Position numbers and translations under genes: made by a program
Source: Halomonas halodenitrificans DSM 735
GTDB taxonomy: Bacteria > Pseudomonadota > Gammaproteobacteria > Pseudomonadales > Halomonadaceae
Assembly: GCF_000620045.1 (NCBI RefSeq)
Contig: NZ_JHVH01000001.1
Coordinates: 62,001 to 126,000 of the forward strand
Direction of reading: 5' to 3'
Length of the DNA stretch: 64,000 bases
The notes under the pieces: generated by a model
Database searches by the model: none
What the model was told of the DNA's origin: nothing
The model's input: the letters and a program-made list of their open reading frames with translations, nothing else
Part shown: positions 9,726 through 21,875 of the stretch, one piece after another
Numbering within the stretch: position 1 is the first letter of the stretch
Layout: each line of letters starts with the position of its first letter

Positions 9726-12182
9726 ATGGCCTTGCTGCACACCCTGACCACTCCCCTGCGCGCGTTGATGACCCGCATGATCGCCGCCTGGGTACGGCCG
9801 CGCCTGATCGAGCCGTCCCCCGACGACCTGGGGATTACCGCCGGCCAGCCGGTGATCTATGTACTGCCCCGCACCGCCTGGAGCGACGCCTGGCTGCTCG
9901 GTTCCTTGACCTCCTGCCATGGGCTGCCTGGCGCCGACAGGCGCTACCGCCTCGCCGGACGCCTGTTTCCCGGCTGCCTGGCGCTACCGCTGCCACGCCG
10001 ACGGCTGCGCCGCTTACCACGCGGCGAACCGCCCTTCGAGGCATTGATCGAACGCCTCGAAGCCGATCCCGAGCTCGAGATACAGCTGGTGCCGGTCAGC
10101 ATCTTCTGGGGCCGCGCGCCGGGCAAGCGGTTCGGCTTCTGGCGCCTGGTTGCCGCCGACAGCTGGCAGTTGACCGGTCGACTGCGCCGGCTACTGGCCG
10201 TGCTGGTCAATCGCCGCAGCGTGGAAGTGCACTTCGGCGCCCCGTTGATGCTCCGCGACCTCTGTCATGGCCGCGAGTCGGCGCTGACCAATCGCAAGGT
10301 GGCGAGACTGCTGCGCGTGCACTTCCGACGGATTCGCACCCGGGTACTGGGCCCGGACATCTCCCATCGCCGCACCCTGATCGAAGGCATGGCGTCGAGC
10401 CCCGGGGTCGGCCGAGCCATCGACGAGCAGACCGGTACGGGTCGCCAGTCGCGGCAACGGTTGAAGCGCCGTGCCCGCCGCTACGGCCATGAGATCGCCT
10501 CCAACATGACCTATCCGGTGCTACGCTTCATGGATGGCCTGCTTCGGCGACTGTGGAACCGTCTCTACGACGGCGTCGATGTCCGTGGCCTGGACGTGAT
10601 CAAGCCCCTGGCCGAGGACCACACCCTGGTCTATGTGCCCTGCCACCGCAGCCATGTCGACTACCTGCTGCTCTCCTATGTGCTCTATCAGGAGGGGCTG
10701 ATGCCGCCGCATATCGCCGCCGGGCGCAACCTGGACATGCCCCTGATCGGCCCGCTGCTGCGCCGCAGTGGCGCCTTCTTCCTGCGCCGCAGCTTTCGCG
10801 ACAATCGCCTGTATGGCGCGGTATTCAACGAATACCTGCATCGCCTGATCGCCCGCGGCCACCCCCTGGAGTATTTCATGGAGGGCGGCCGTTCGCGCAG
10901 CGGTCGCATGCTGCCGGCACGCCCCGGCATGCTGGCCATGACACTGCGCTCCTTCCTGCGCAGCCATGCGGCCGGCCAGGGCCAGCCACTGGCCTTTGTT
11001 CCCGTCTATATCGGCTACGAGAGGGTAATCGAAAGCGCCAGCTACCAGCGTGAGCTTCGTGGGGGCAAGAAGCACAAGGAGACCCCGCTGGCGCTGCTGC
11101 GGGTGCTGGGCAAGCTGCGCCAGCCCTTCGGTCGCGTCAGCCTGAACATCGGCGAGCCATTGCGCCTGGCCGACTACCTGGACCACGAGCTGGGCACGCA
11201 CTGGCGCCAGGAGCAGGCCTCACAGCCGGCGTGGTTCAACTCGCTGGTGCCACGCCTGGGCGAGACGCTGAGCCGACGCATCAATGCCGCCGCCGCCCTC
11301 AACCCGGTCAACCTCGTGGCCCTGGTGCTGCTGGCCACTCCCCACCATGCCATCGAGGAACGCCTGCTGGAGCGCCAGCTGTCACTGCTGGCGGCACTCC
11401 AGCGGAGAACGCCGGGTGCCACCCGGACGAGCCTGACGGCGGGCGAGCCCGCCGAGTGGATCACCCAGGCCTTGTCCCTGGGCATGATCCAGCGCCGCCA
11501 GCACCCCCTGGGCGACATCCTGCTCGCCGCCCCCCACCAGGCCGGCCAGCTGGGCTGGTATCGCAATAACGTGCTGCATCTCTTCGCCCTGGCCGGACTC
11601 ACCGCCTTCGCCTTCCGCCACCAGGCGCGGCATACACTCGACGACCTCGAGACCCTGCTCGCTCCCGGCTGGCCGATTCTCGCCCGAGAATTGATGGTTC
11701 CCACGCCCCCCGACCTGCGCCAGGCCCTGGCGGCGATGCTCGAGGCACTGGTTGAAGAGGGCCTGCTGGAGCGGGACGCTCAGGGAGGCTGGCGGCGCAT
11801 CGATGATTGCCTGGAGGCGGGTGAGAGCATCGAGCTGCTGGGTCAGTTAATGCAACCATCACTGGAGCGAGGCTACCTGCTGCTCGCGGTACTGATCCAG
11901 GCGGGGAGTGAAGGTCTCACGGCCGAAGAGCTGGCCGAGCATAGCCGACTGCTCACCGAGCGGCTGGCGGTGCTCTCGGGGCTCGACGCCCCGGAGTTCT
12001 TCGATACGCGGCTGTTCGTCAGCCTGGTGGAGAGCCTGGAGCTGGAGGGCTGGCTATGGCGCAACGCCGCGGACCGGCTGACGTTTGATGGGCGGCTGCG
12101 CGACGCGGCCAGGCGTTCGCGACGACTCTTCGACCCGGCGCTGCGCCATCGCCTGCAGCTGATCACGCGTCGCGACGACTGA
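9726..12182 (+). CDS. plsB: Glycerol-3-phosphate 1-O-acyltransferase
   Basis: PlsB of 818 residues, close to the enterobacterial length, catalysing the first acylation of glycerol-3-phosphate in phospholipid synthesis at the inner membrane. The acyltransferase HX4D motif is seen in PCHRSHVDYLLLS (near base 10640), followed by the family blocks GAFFLRRSF and FMEGGRSRSGR. The ATG at 9726 has only a weak Shine-Dalgarno, but nothing better is nearby. The stop codon abuts the stop of convergent rsmJ with no intervening base. Confidence 0.95.
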   Translation: MALLHTLTTPLRALMTRMIAAWVRPRLIEPSPDDLGITAGQPVIYVLPRTAWSDAWLLGSLTSCHGLPGADRRYRLAGRLFPGCLALPLPRRRLRRLPRGEPPFEALIERLEADPELEIQLVPVSIFWGRAPGKRFGFWRLVAADSWQLTGRLRRLLAVLVNRRSVEVHFGAPLMLRDLCHGRESALTNRKVARLLRVHFRRIRTRVLGPDISHRRTLIEGMASSPGVGRAIDEQTGTGRQSRQRLKRRARRYGHEIASNMTYPVLRFMDGLLRRLWNRLYDGVDVRGLDVIKPLAEDHTLVYVPCHRSHVDYLLLSYVLYQEGLMPPHIAAGRNLDMPLIGPLLRRSGAFFLRRSFRDNRLYGAVFNEYLHRLIARGHPLEYFMEGGRSRSGRMLPARPGMLAMTLRSFLRSHAAGQGQPLAFVPVYIGYERVIESASYQRELRGGKKHKETPLALLRVLGKLRQPFGRVSLNIGEPLRLADYLDHELGTHWRQEQASQPAWFNSLVPRLGETLSRRINAAAALNPVNLVALVLLATPHHAIEERLLERQLSLLAALQRRTPGATRTSLTAGEPAEWITQALSLGMIQRRQHPLGDILLAAPHQAGQLGWYRNNVLHLFALAGLTAFAFRHQARHTLDDLETLLAPGWPILARELMVPTPPDLRQALAAMLEALVEEGLLERDAQGGWRRIDDCLEAGESIELLGQLMQPSLERGYLLLAVLIQAGSEGLTAEELAEHSRLLTERLAVLSGLDAPEFFDTRLFVSLVESLELEGWLWRNAADRLTFDGRLRDAARRSRRLFDPALRHRLQLITRRDD

Positions 12183-12938
12183 TCAGTCGACCTTCAGGCT
12201 GCGGTGCACATAGACATCATAGCGGCTGGTCTTGCCCTCGAGCACATGGCGCGGGGCAACTCCTTCGATCGGCGGCGCCTTCCTCGATCGCTTGACCACG
12301 ACCCGGTGGCTGGCGACATCCAGTGCCGCCTCCAGCAGACGCGGCGCATCGGCATCGTCGCCGGCCAGGGTCCGGAACAGCCGCATCTCCTTCTTGACCA
12401 GCGCCGACTTCTCACGATGCGGAAACATCGGATCCAGGTGAATGACCTGGGGCGGGAACCCGGCCTCGGCCACCCGGGCCTCGAGATCACGGGCGGCATC
12501 GCCGTGCACCAGCTGCATGCGTGTGGCGATCTCGGTGGTATCGGCATCGGCCTGGGCCCTGGCCAGGCCATTCTCGAGCAGGGCGAAGATCGCCGGGACT
12601 CGCTCCACCATCAACACCCGCGCCCCCAGGCTCGCCAGCACGAAGGCATCACGTCCGAGCCCCGCGGTGGCATCCACCACCGCGGGCGTCACCCCCCGGG
12701 AAAAACCGCAGGCACGGGCGATCAGCTGGCCCCGTCCGCCACCGAAGCGCCGCCGGTGAGCGACGCGCCCCGCGGTAAAATCGACGACCAGCGGCTGTCC
12801 GAAGCGCCCGGGGTCACCACCAAGCACCAGACGGCCCTCTCGCCACATCAGCCGCAGCTCGGCATCCTCGGCGTCGGGGAGTCCCAGACGCTCGGCCAGC
12901 TCCATGTCATCCACCGCTATCGGCGAGCGGCCGCTCAT
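12183..12938 (-). CDS. rsmJ: 16S rRNA (guanine-1516-N2)-methyltransferase
   Basis: RsmJ (YhiQ) family methyltransferase, 251 residues. The SAM-binding region is seen as [19 protein letters not shown], and the family signature [19 protein letters not shown] contains the catalytic DPMFP motif. The start is fixed at the ATG at 12938 because it overlaps the tsaB stop codon in an ATGA junction, typical of translational coupling. The longer open frame upstream is antisense-type low-complexity sequence inside tsaB. Confidence 0.93.
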   Translation of the reverse strand: MSGRSPIAVDDMELAERLGLPDAEDAELRLMWREGRLVLGGDPGRFGQPLVVDFTAGRVAHRRRFGGGRGQLIARACGFSRGVTPAVVDATAGLGRDAFVLASLGARVLMVERVPAIFALLENGLARAQADADTTEIATRMQLVHGDAARDLEARVAEAGFPPQVIHLDPMFPHREKSALVKKEMRLFRTLAGDDADAPRLLEAALDVASHRVVVKRSRKAPPIEGVAPRHVLEGKTSRYDVYVHRSLKVD

Positions 12939-13654
12939 TTCACCTCGCCAGCGTTCATCTTCTTCCAGGCCACCTCGTTGCGCAGGTAGACCGGCTGAGC
13001 CAGATGGGCCGGCAGTCCCCTGCCTTCCTCCAGCGTCGGCATGGCCAGCAACGCCATCTCGGCGGCGGCGGCCTCCATCTCGGGAAGGCTTTGATCCACC
13101 CCCGCCTGCACCTCGGCCGACATCTGAGAGAGGAGGTTCCAGCCGGACCCCACCCCGACCCACGCCTGGCCGTCATGACCGGCTGGCAGGCGCAAGCGCT
13201 CGGGGGCCATCACCGCCTCATCGAGCAGCGGCGCCGGCAGGCCCTGCGCACAGTCCCAGGCGGCCACATAGATCTCTCCCATCCGGGCGTCCAGGGCCGT
13301 CGCCAGACAGCGAAACCCGTGGCGACGGTGGGCGCCAAGCGCCAGCGCCGCCAGGGTCGAGACGCCGATCAACGGGCGGTCGAGGCCGTAGGCGAGCCCC
13401 TGGGCGGCGCCCGCGGCGATACGCAGGCCGGTGAAGGACCCCGGGCCATGACCGTAGGCGATGGCGTCGAGCTCGGCGGGCCGCACCCCGGCGTCGGCCA
13501 GCACCTCATCGACCATGGGCAACAGGCGCCGAGTATGCTCACGGGGCGTCAGGGCGAAGCGGGAAATCAGCTCGTCGGCGGCGTCGGGGCGCCGCCGCAG
13601 CAGGGCCGCGGAGCAGGCGCTCGAGGAAGCATCCAGGGCCAGCAGGATCGACAT
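12935..13654 (-). CDS. tsaB: tRNA t6A biosynthesis protein TsaB
   Basis: TsaB (YeaZ), 239 residues, the scaffold partner of TsaD and TsaE in making N6-threonylcarbamoyladenosine at tRNA position 37. The ASKHA-type N-terminus is seen in [16 protein letters not shown], followed by the family block [16 protein letters not shown]. It is coupled by a 4-base overlap to rsmJ, so the pair forms an operon of RNA-modification genes. No TsaD or TsaE lies in the window. Confidence 0.95.
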   Translation of the reverse strand: MSILLALDASSSACSAALLRRRPDAADELISRFALTPREHTRRLLPMVDEVLADAGVRPAELDAIAYGHGPGSFTGLRIAAGAAQGLAYGLDRPLIGVSTLAALALGAHRRHGFRCLATALDARMGEIYVAAWDCAQGLPAPLLDEAVMAPERLRLPAGHDGQAWVGVGSGWNLLSQMSAEVQAGVDQSLPEMEAAAAEMALLAMPTLEEGRGLPAHLAQPVYLRNEVAWKKMNAGEVK

Positions 13655-13711
13655 GACAGCACCATCTCGGGAAAACGGGTTGTCATTATACGCGGTCGGG
13701 CCCCGAACGAC

Positions 13712-13737
13712 GATGGCCCGCTTTCAAGCGGGCCATC
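13712..13737 (-). terminator. Hairpin after adk
   Basis: Perfect 11-bp stem GATGGCCCGCT / AGCGGGCCATC with a TTCA loop, located between the adk stop and the tsaB start. There is no T run on either side, so termination is likely but may need help, or the hairpin may protect a 3' end. Confidence 0.45.
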
Positions 13738-13795
13738 CTGGTTGCCGGATCCGGCCGCAAGGTGCAGGCGCGGCGCCGTTTCGGCGAAAGGCCTA

Positions 13796-14479
<684 letters not shown>

Positions 14480-14643
14480 TCAAATCGGAAGAATTATTGG
14501 GGAAGGAACGATAACCGCGGCCCACGACCAGCACAAGCGCCGGACATTGCCGAGCCCCTTCCGGGACAGGAAAGCGCCTTTTATTTCAAGGATATCGGCT
14601 CGAATTGCACTTTGGTCTTGGCAGCCGAGCCAAGGCCGGAAAT

Positions 14644-14671
14644 GACGACGGCGCCCGAAGGCGCCGTCGTC
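14644..14671 (-). terminator. Terminator after aceEF
   Basis: Perfect 12-bp GC-rich stem GACGACGGCGCC / GGCGCCGTCGTC with a CGAA loop, 20 bases after the aceF stop. The downstream T content on the minus strand is modest (ATTTCC), but the stem is very stable. Confidence 0.6.
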
Positions 14672-14690
14672 TGGCGGCTGGACCCAGGCC

Positions 14691-16673
14691 CTACATCAGC
14701 AGTCGACGAATATCGGTCAACAGCTGACCCAGCAGCGCGGTAAAGCGTGCCGCATCGGCGCCGTTAACGGCTCGGTGATCATAGGACAGGCTCAACGGCA
14801 TCATCAGCCGCGGCTGGAAGGTCGCGCCATCCCATACCGGTTTCATCGAGGCCTTGGAGACCCCCAGAATGGCCACCTCCGGCGCATTGACGATGGGGGT
14901 AAAGGCGGTACCGCCGATGGAGCCCAGGCTGGAGATGGTGAAACAGCCACCGGTCATCTCCTCGCGCTTGAGCTTCTTCGACTGCGCCTTCCCGGCCAGC
15001 GCCACCGACTCCTTGGCCAGCTCGATCAGCGACTTCTGGTCGGCATCGCGAATCACCGGCACCATCAGGCCATCGGGCGTGTCCACGGCGATGCCGATAT
15101 GCACGTACTTCTTGTGCACCATGGTGTCGCCGTCGCTCTTCAGGCTGACGTTGAACTGCGGGTACTGACGCAACGCGAAGGCACAGGCCTTGATCAGGAA
15201 GGGCAGCGGCGTGAGCTTGGCTCCCTGGGCCTCCGCCTCGGCCTTCATGGACTTGCGGAAGGCCTCCAGCTCGGTGATGTCCGCCTCGTCGAACTGGGTG
15301 ACATGGGGCAGATTGACCCAGCTGCGATGCAGGTTGGTGGCCCCCATCTTCATCAGGCGGCCCATGGACGTCTCTTCCACCTCGCCGAACTGACTGAAGT
15401 CCTGATCCGGGATCGGCGGAATGCCCGAGCCCGACGCCGCCGGTGCCGCCTGGGCCTTGCCCTGACCGGCCATCACCTGCTGGACGTAGGCGTGCACATC
15501 CTCCTTGAGAACCCGACCCTTGGGTCCGCCGGGCTTGACCAGGGCGAGGTCCACACCCAGTTCGCGCGCCAGCATGCGCACCGCGGGACCGGCATGGACC
15601 AGCTTGCCGTCGCGGGGCTTGTGCGCCGCCATCTCGGCCTCCGGGCTCGGCGTGCCAGGCGCTCTCGGGGCGGGCCTTTCGGCCTTGGGCGATTCGGGCC
15701 GCGCTGGCTCGGGCCGCTTCTTCCCGGCCGCCGGCGTGGCGACGACGGTCTCGATATAGCCGATCAAGTCACCTTCGGAGATGCTGTCGCCTTCCTTGAC
15801 GGTGAGCTCCACCAGCTTGCCCTTGACCGGGCTCGGGACATCCATGGAGGCCTTGTCGGACTCCAGGGTGATCAGCGGCGCCTCTTTCTCGACCTCGTCG
15901 CCCTCGGCCACGGCCACCTCGATGATCGGCACATCGCTGGCGCCGCCCAGGTCCGGAACACGGACCTCCTGACGCTGGGGTTCACCCGCGCCCGGGGCCG
16001 CGTCTTCCTCGGCCTCTTCCGGCGCCTCCGAGCCGCCAGCGGTCTCGCCGGCAGAAGATGCCGGGGCCTCATTCGCGGCCGGCTCACCGCCCTCGTCGGC
16101 AATTTCCATGGTGCCGATCACATCGCCTTCCGAGACGGTGTCACCCTCCTTGACGCTCAGGCGGGTCAGCCGGCCGGCATGGGGGCTGGGCACATCCATG
16201 GAGGCCTTGTCGGACTCCAGGGTAATCAGCGCCGCCTCCGCGGCGACCTCCTCACCCTCGGCCACGACGACATCGATCACCTCGACATCGCTGTCACCCC
16301 CCAGGTCGGGTACGGTGATCTCAACGCTGCGCTTGCCACCGCCGCTGGCCGGCGGCTTTTCCGCGGCCGGCTCGGGCTCCTTCTCCGGCGCCGGGGCACT
16401 CTGCTGCTCGGCGGCCGGCTCGGGCTCACCCGCGCCTTCGACTTCCAGTTCGACGATGTCGTCTCCCTCCGAGACGGTATCGCCTTCCTTGACCAACACC
16501 CTGGCCACCTTGCCGCCCTGGGGAGACGGCACATCCATGCTGGCCTTGTCGGACTCCAGGGTGATCAGGGTGTCCTCGGCTTCGATGACATCGCCTTCCG
16601 ACACCCCGATCTCGATAATCTCTACATCGGTATCGCCGCCGATGTCCGGTACTTTGATGATTTCGCTACTCAA
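14691..16673 (-). CDS. aceF: Pyruvate dehydrogenase E2 (dihydrolipoyl acetyltransferase)
   Basis: E2 core of the pyruvate dehydrogenase complex, 660 residues. Three lipoyl domains are present, each with the same lipoylation segment TLESDKASMDVPSP (first lysine K43), joined by Ala/Pro/Glu-rich linkers. A peripheral-subunit-binding domain (HAGPAVRMLARELGVDL) and the catalytic domain ending in SYDHRAVNGADAARF follow. The start is taken as TTG at 16673: a strong AAGGAG lies seven bases upstream and the encoded N-terminus (SSEIIKVPDIGG) matches family proteins, whereas the in-frame upstream ATG would add an atypical basic extension. It lies 58 bases downstream of aceE in the same operon. Confidence 0.96.
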   Translation of the reverse strand: MSSEIIKVPDIGGDTDVEIIEIGVSEGDVIEAEDTLITLESDKASMDVPSPQGGKVARVLVKEGDTVSEGDDIVELEVEGAGEPEPAAEQQSAPAPEKEPEPAAEKPPASGGGKRSVEITVPDLGGDSDVEVIDVVVAEGEEVAAEAALITLESDKASMDVPSPHAGRLTRLSVKEGDTVSEGDVIGTMEIADEGGEPAANEAPASSAGETAGGSEAPEEAEEDAAPGAGEPQRQEVRVPDLGGASDVPIIEVAVAEGDEVEKEAPLITLESDKASMDVPSPVKGKLVELTVKEGDSISEGDLIGYIETVVATPAAGKKRPEPARPESPKAERPAPRAPGTPSPEAEMAAHKPRDGKLVHAGPAVRMLARELGVDLALVKPGGPKGRVLKEDVHAYVQQVMAGQGKAQAAPAASGSGIPPIPDQDFSQFGEVEETSMGRLMKMGATNLHRSWVNLPHVTQFDEADITELEAFRKSMKAEAEAQGAKLTPLPFLIKACAFALRQYPQFNVSLKSDGDTMVHKKYVHIGIAVDTPDGLMVPVIRDADQKSLIELAKESVALAGKAQSKKLKREEMTGGCFTISSLGSIGGTAFTPIVNAPEVAILGVSKASMKPVWDGATFQPRLMMPLSLSYDHRAVNGADAARFTALLGQLLTDIRRLLM

Positions 16674-16731
16674 GGTCGCGCTCCTTCCAAATCGTGCCTG
16701 GAAGGGGCGGGCATCCGCCCGCCCCACCGGA

Positions 16732-19410
16732 TCAGTCGGTCAGCGGATTCGGCTTGGCCGGATCGATGTTGTACTTGCTCAGCGCCTCGCCGATCAACTT
16801 GCGATCGATTTCACCACGTTCGGCCAGCGCCTTGAGCGCCGCCACCGTCACGAAATGGCGATCGACCTCGAAGAACTCGCGGAGCTTCTCTCGCGTATCC
16901 GAACGCCCGAAGCCGTCGGTACCCAGCACATGGAAGTCGGTCGGCACCCAGGCACGCACCTGATCGGCGAACAGGCGCATATAGTCGGTCGACGCAATGG
17001 CCGGCCCCTGGCGCCCCTCGAGGCAGCGCGTCACATGGGGCTTGCTCGGTTCGGCCTCGGGATCGAGGAAGGCCTGGCGATCCAGTGACAGCGCCTCCCG
17101 ACGCAACTCGTTGAAGCTGGTGACGCTCCAGATATCGGCACCCACGCCCCAGTCGTCGCGCAACAGCTCGGCGGCCGCCTCGACTTCGCGCAGGATGGTA
17201 CCGGAACCCATCAGCTGCACACGGGCCTTGTCACCCTGGGTCTCGCGCAGCAGGTACATGCCCTTGATGATGTCGTCGGCGGGCACCTCCTCCATCACGG
17301 GTTGCTCGTAGTTCTCGTTCATCACCGTCAGGTAGTAGAAGCAGGGCTCCTTGTCGACGAACATCCGCTGCAGGCCGCTCTGCACGATCACCGACACCTC
17401 ATGGGCGTAGGTGGGGTCGTAGCTACGGCAGTTGGGGATCATCGACGCCTGGAGATGGCTGTGACCATCCTGGTGCTGCAGGCCTTCGCCGTTGAGCGTG
17501 GTACGTCCGGCGGTACCGCCCACCATGAAGCCTCGCGCCTGCAGGTCGCCAGCGGCCCAGGCCAGGTCGCCGATACGCTGGAACCCGAACATCGAGTAGT
17601 AGATGTAGAACGGCAGCAGCGGCAGGCCATGGTTGGCGTAGGACGTTGCCGCGGCGATCCACGAGGACATGGCCCCGGCCTCGGTGATGCCCTCCTCGAG
17701 CACCTGGCCGGCCTTGTCCTCGCGATAGAACATCAGCTGGCCCTTGTCCATCGGCTCATACTTCTGGCCACCGGGGCTGAAGATACCCAGCTGACGGAAC
17801 ATGCCTTCCATGCCGAAGGTGCGTGCCTCGTCGGGCACGATGGGCACCACCTGCTTGCCGAATCCCTTGTGCTTCACCAGGCCGCTGAGGATCCGCACGA
17901 AGGCCATGGTAGTAGACACCTCGCGCCCCTTGGAGCCGCCCAGCTGGCTGGCGAAGATCTTGTCATCCAGGCCGGGAATATCGAGCGCCTCGAAGTCATG
18001 CTGGCGCGCCGGCAGATAGCCACCCAGGCGCTCACGCTGGAGATGCATGTACTTCATCTCGGGCGTGTCGTCGGCCGGCTTGTAATAGGGGATCTCGTGC
18101 TCGATCGCCTCGTCGGAAACCGGAATCCCGAAGCGGTCGCGGAAGCGCTTCAGCACTTCCGGGTCATCGATGGACTTGACCTGGTGCGCCTCGTTGTCGG
18201 CCTCGCCGCCATCGGCCCCCAGACCGTAGCCTTTGACGGTATGCGCCAGCACGACGGTGGGGCGTCCGTTGGCGTTGTTCATCGCCTCATGGTAGGCCGC
18301 ATAGACCTTGAACGGATCATGGCCGCCACGGTTGAGCTTCCAGATGTCTTCATCCGTCATATCCTTGACCATCTCGGCGGTCTCGGGATAGCGACCGAAG
18401 AAGTTCTCACGCGTGTAGGCGCCGCCGTTGGCCTTGTAGTTCTGGTACTCGCCGTCGACGGTCTCGTCCATCACCTTCTGCAGAACGCCCTTGTTGTCGT
18501 TCTCGAAGAGCTGGTCCCACAGGCGCCCCCAGACCACCTTGATGACGTTCCAGCCGGCACCACGGAAGACACCCTCGAGCTCATCCATGATCCGCGAGTT
18601 GCCGCGCACCGGGCCGTCGAGACGCTGCAGGTTGCAGTTGACCACGAAGATCAGGTTGTCGAGCTTCTCGCGGCTGGCCAGGTGGATCGCTCCCAGGGAC
18701 TCCGGCTCGTCACACTCACCGTCGCCCATGAAGCACCAGATCTTGCGGTCCTGCATCGGCTGCAGGCCACGCTGGTCCAGATACTTCATCACATGGGCCT
18801 GATAGATGGCCATGATCGGGCCCAGGCCCATGGAGACCGTGGGCAGCTGCCAGAAGTCCGGCATCAGCCAGGGGTGCGGGTAGGACGATAGTCCGTTGCC
18901 GTCGACCTCCTGGCGATAGTGGTCCATCTGCTCCTCGGTGAGGCGCCCCTCGAGGAAGGCCCGTGCGTAGATGCCCGGTGAACTGTGGCCCTGGATGAAG
19001 ACCAGGTCGCCCTTGAAGTCACCGTTGGCCGCGCGGAAGAAGTGATTGAACCCCACCTCATAGAGGGTCGCGCTGGACATGTAGCTGGCCAGATGGCCAC
19101 CGATGCCCTTGTGCTTGCGGTTCGCCCGGGTCACCATCGCCGCCATGTTCCAGCGAATCATGGAGCGAATCTTGCGCTCCATGAACATGTCCCCGGGCAT
19201 CGGCGCCTCGCGATGCACCGGAATGGTGTTGCGGTGGGGGGTGGTCGCCGAGAAGGGGGGCTGGGTACCGTCACGACGCAGGCGATCGGCCAGGCGGGTG
19301 AGCAGGTGCCGAGCACGCTCCTCACCCTCGTACTCCAGGACCGATTCGAGGGATTCCAACCACTCTGCTGTCTCGACCGGGTCGAGATCCTCTCTTGCCT
19401 CCAGACTCAT
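16732..19410 (-). CDS. aceE: Pyruvate dehydrogenase E1 component
   Basis: Homodimeric thiamine-diphosphate-dependent E1, 892 residues, the usual length for the AceE type. It decarboxylates pyruvate and passes the acetyl group to the lipoyl arms of AceF. The TPP-binding region GDGECDEPES and downstream NCNLQRLDGPV are visible, as are the conserved blocks QGHSSPGIYARAFLEGR and RRMFVDKEPCFYYLTV-like sequence near the C-terminus. The ATG at 19410 has GGAG upstream. Transcription presumably starts within 19411-19723. Confidence 0.98.
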   Translation of the reverse strand: MSLEAREDLDPVETAEWLESLESVLEYEGEERARHLLTRLADRLRRDGTQPPFSATTPHRNTIPVHREAPMPGDMFMERKIRSMIRWNMAAMVTRANRKHKGIGGHLASYMSSATLYEVGFNHFFRAANGDFKGDLVFIQGHSSPGIYARAFLEGRLTEEQMDHYRQEVDGNGLSSYPHPWLMPDFWQLPTVSMGLGPIMAIYQAHVMKYLDQRGLQPMQDRKIWCFMGDGECDEPESLGAIHLASREKLDNLIFVVNCNLQRLDGPVRGNSRIMDELEGVFRGAGWNVIKVVWGRLWDQLFENDNKGVLQKVMDETVDGEYQNYKANGGAYTRENFFGRYPETAEMVKDMTDEDIWKLNRGGHDPFKVYAAYHEAMNNANGRPTVVLAHTVKGYGLGADGGEADNEAHQVKSIDDPEVLKRFRDRFGIPVSDEAIEHEIPYYKPADDTPEMKYMHLQRERLGGYLPARQHDFEALDIPGLDDKIFASQLGGSKGREVSTTMAFVRILSGLVKHKGFGKQVVPIVPDEARTFGMEGMFRQLGIFSPGGQKYEPMDKGQLMFYREDKAGQVLEEGITEAGAMSSWIAAATSYANHGLPLLPFYIYYSMFGFQRIGDLAWAAGDLQARGFMVGGTAGRTTLNGEGLQHQDGHSHLQASMIPNCRSYDPTYAHEVSVIVQSGLQRMFVDKEPCFYYLTVMNENYEQPVMEEVPADDIIKGMYLLRETQGDKARVQLMGSGTILREVEAAAELLRDDWGVGADIWSVTSFNELRREALSLDRQAFLDPEAEPSKPHVTRCLEGRQGPAIASTDYMRLFADQVRAWVPTDFHVLGTDGFGRSDTREKLREFFEVDRHFVTVAALKALAERGEIDRKLIGEALSKYNIDPAKPNPLTD

Positions 19411-19723
19411 AGACGTCTCTCCGAATGACGATGGATGTTGCGTGCCCGCTGCGGTGCGGAAGGCAGGGCGTCCTCTCGCCAGAGAGGTCTATCACCCCGA
19501 GCTTTGTGTAATTTTATTACGTTACGACGCAAAAAAATCGTCGTTTCTGTGCGAAAGATACCGTATACCTCGCCTCCTGCCAAAGCAAGTTTATATGGAA
19601 CCTTTTTCCATATAAAAGATACTGCACCGCAACACAAAGAGTTAGCACTAGCCCCAGGAATAAACTCGACGAAGGTCAAGGAGATGTAGCTAAACTACCG
19701 TTTGAAGCAAGCAAGCGATTCAG
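19411..19723 (-). promoter_or_regulatory. aceE upstream region with stacked inverted repeats
   Basis: A 313-base AT-richer spacer between the aceE start and the ampD stop, both minus strand. It contains an 11-bp inverted repeat TTTATATGGAA / TTCCATATAAA with a 5-base centre (19590-19616), a short repeat GTAAT-TTT-ATTAC (19508-19520) and ACGACG / CGTCGT around an A tract (about 19524-19544). A possible promoter on the minus strand is TTGGCA, a 17-base spacer, then TATCTT (near 19581-19557). The large palindrome has no T run and does not look like an ampD terminator; an operator for aceEF is my inference. An open frame across the region shows no coding character. Confidence 0.5.
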
Positions 19724-20290
19724 TCACGACAACCGACGAGCACCGAGCCGCTGGTAAAAGTAGGCCCAGTCGAAGGCGGGTCCGGGATCCCTCTTGCGCA
19801 ACGGCGCCACCTGGGCATGGCCGGTAACACGCGATGCCTCCAGGTCGGGGTAGGCGGCGAGGAGCTCGAGGGCAACCTCGGCCAGGCGTTCATACTGGGC
19901 GGCGCTGTAGGCCGAGACCTCGTCGCCTTCCAGCTCGATGCCAATGGAAAAGTCGTTGAGGGCGGTGCGCCAACGATCACCGTCACGCCAGGAGGAGCGT
20001 CCCGCATGCCAGGCGCGACACTGGAAGGGCACGAACTGCACGCATTCGCCGTCACGGCGAATCAACAGGTGGGCCGAGACCCGTAACCCCTGAATGGACG
20101 CGAAGAAGGGATGGGCTTCGGGGTCGAGGCGATTGGTAAACAGCCGCTCGATATGTGGCCCACCGAACTCTCCCGGCGGCAGGCTGATGGAATGCAACAC
20201 CAGCAGCGACACTTCCCCGAGCGGGCGCTCATCACGGTTCGGAGACGGCACCCGCCGTGCTCCCGCCAGCCAGCCCTGTTCAATAGCCAT
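19724..20290 (-). CDS. ampD: 1,6-anhydro-N-acetylmuramyl-L-alanine amidase
   Basis: Cytosolic N-acetylmuramoyl-L-alanine amidase of 188 residues acting in peptidoglycan recycling on anhydromuropeptides. Zinc ligands expected for AmpD are visible in LVLHSISLP (His), VTGHAQVAPLRKRDPGPAFDW (His and Asp), with the fold region NDFSIGIELEG between them. There is no signal peptide, in agreement with the cytosolic enzyme. It is divergent from nadC, an arrangement common in Pseudomonas-like genomes (nadC-ampD neighbourhood). Confidence 0.93.
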   Translation of the reverse strand: MAIEQGWLAGARRVPSPNRDERPLGEVSLLVLHSISLPPGEFGGPHIERLFTNRLDPEAHPFFASIQGLRVSAHLLIRRDGECVQFVPFQCRAWHAGRSSWRDGDRWRTALNDFSIGIELEGDEVSAYSAAQYERLAEVALELLAAYPDLEASRVTGHAQVAPLRKRDPGPAFDWAYFYQRLGARRLS

Positions 20291-20341
20291 GCGTCTCCCC
20301 TGACGTCACCGGTGTGGATTGCCTATAATGAATGTCCTTGA

Positions 20342-21783
<1,442 letters not shown>

Positions 21784-21875
21784 GGAAGCCTCGCGAGATT
21801 GAATATTGTCGAAAGACTACACAACGCCGGTCGACAGGCCAACCACGCTCGCCGCCTCGGCAGGGGCCAGGCATA

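Noticed and set aside
19407-19679. 90-codon open frame in the aceE upstream region
   Set aside because: Runs through the palindromes, lacks a Shine-Dalgarno and has AT-rich atypical codons; treated as non-coding.
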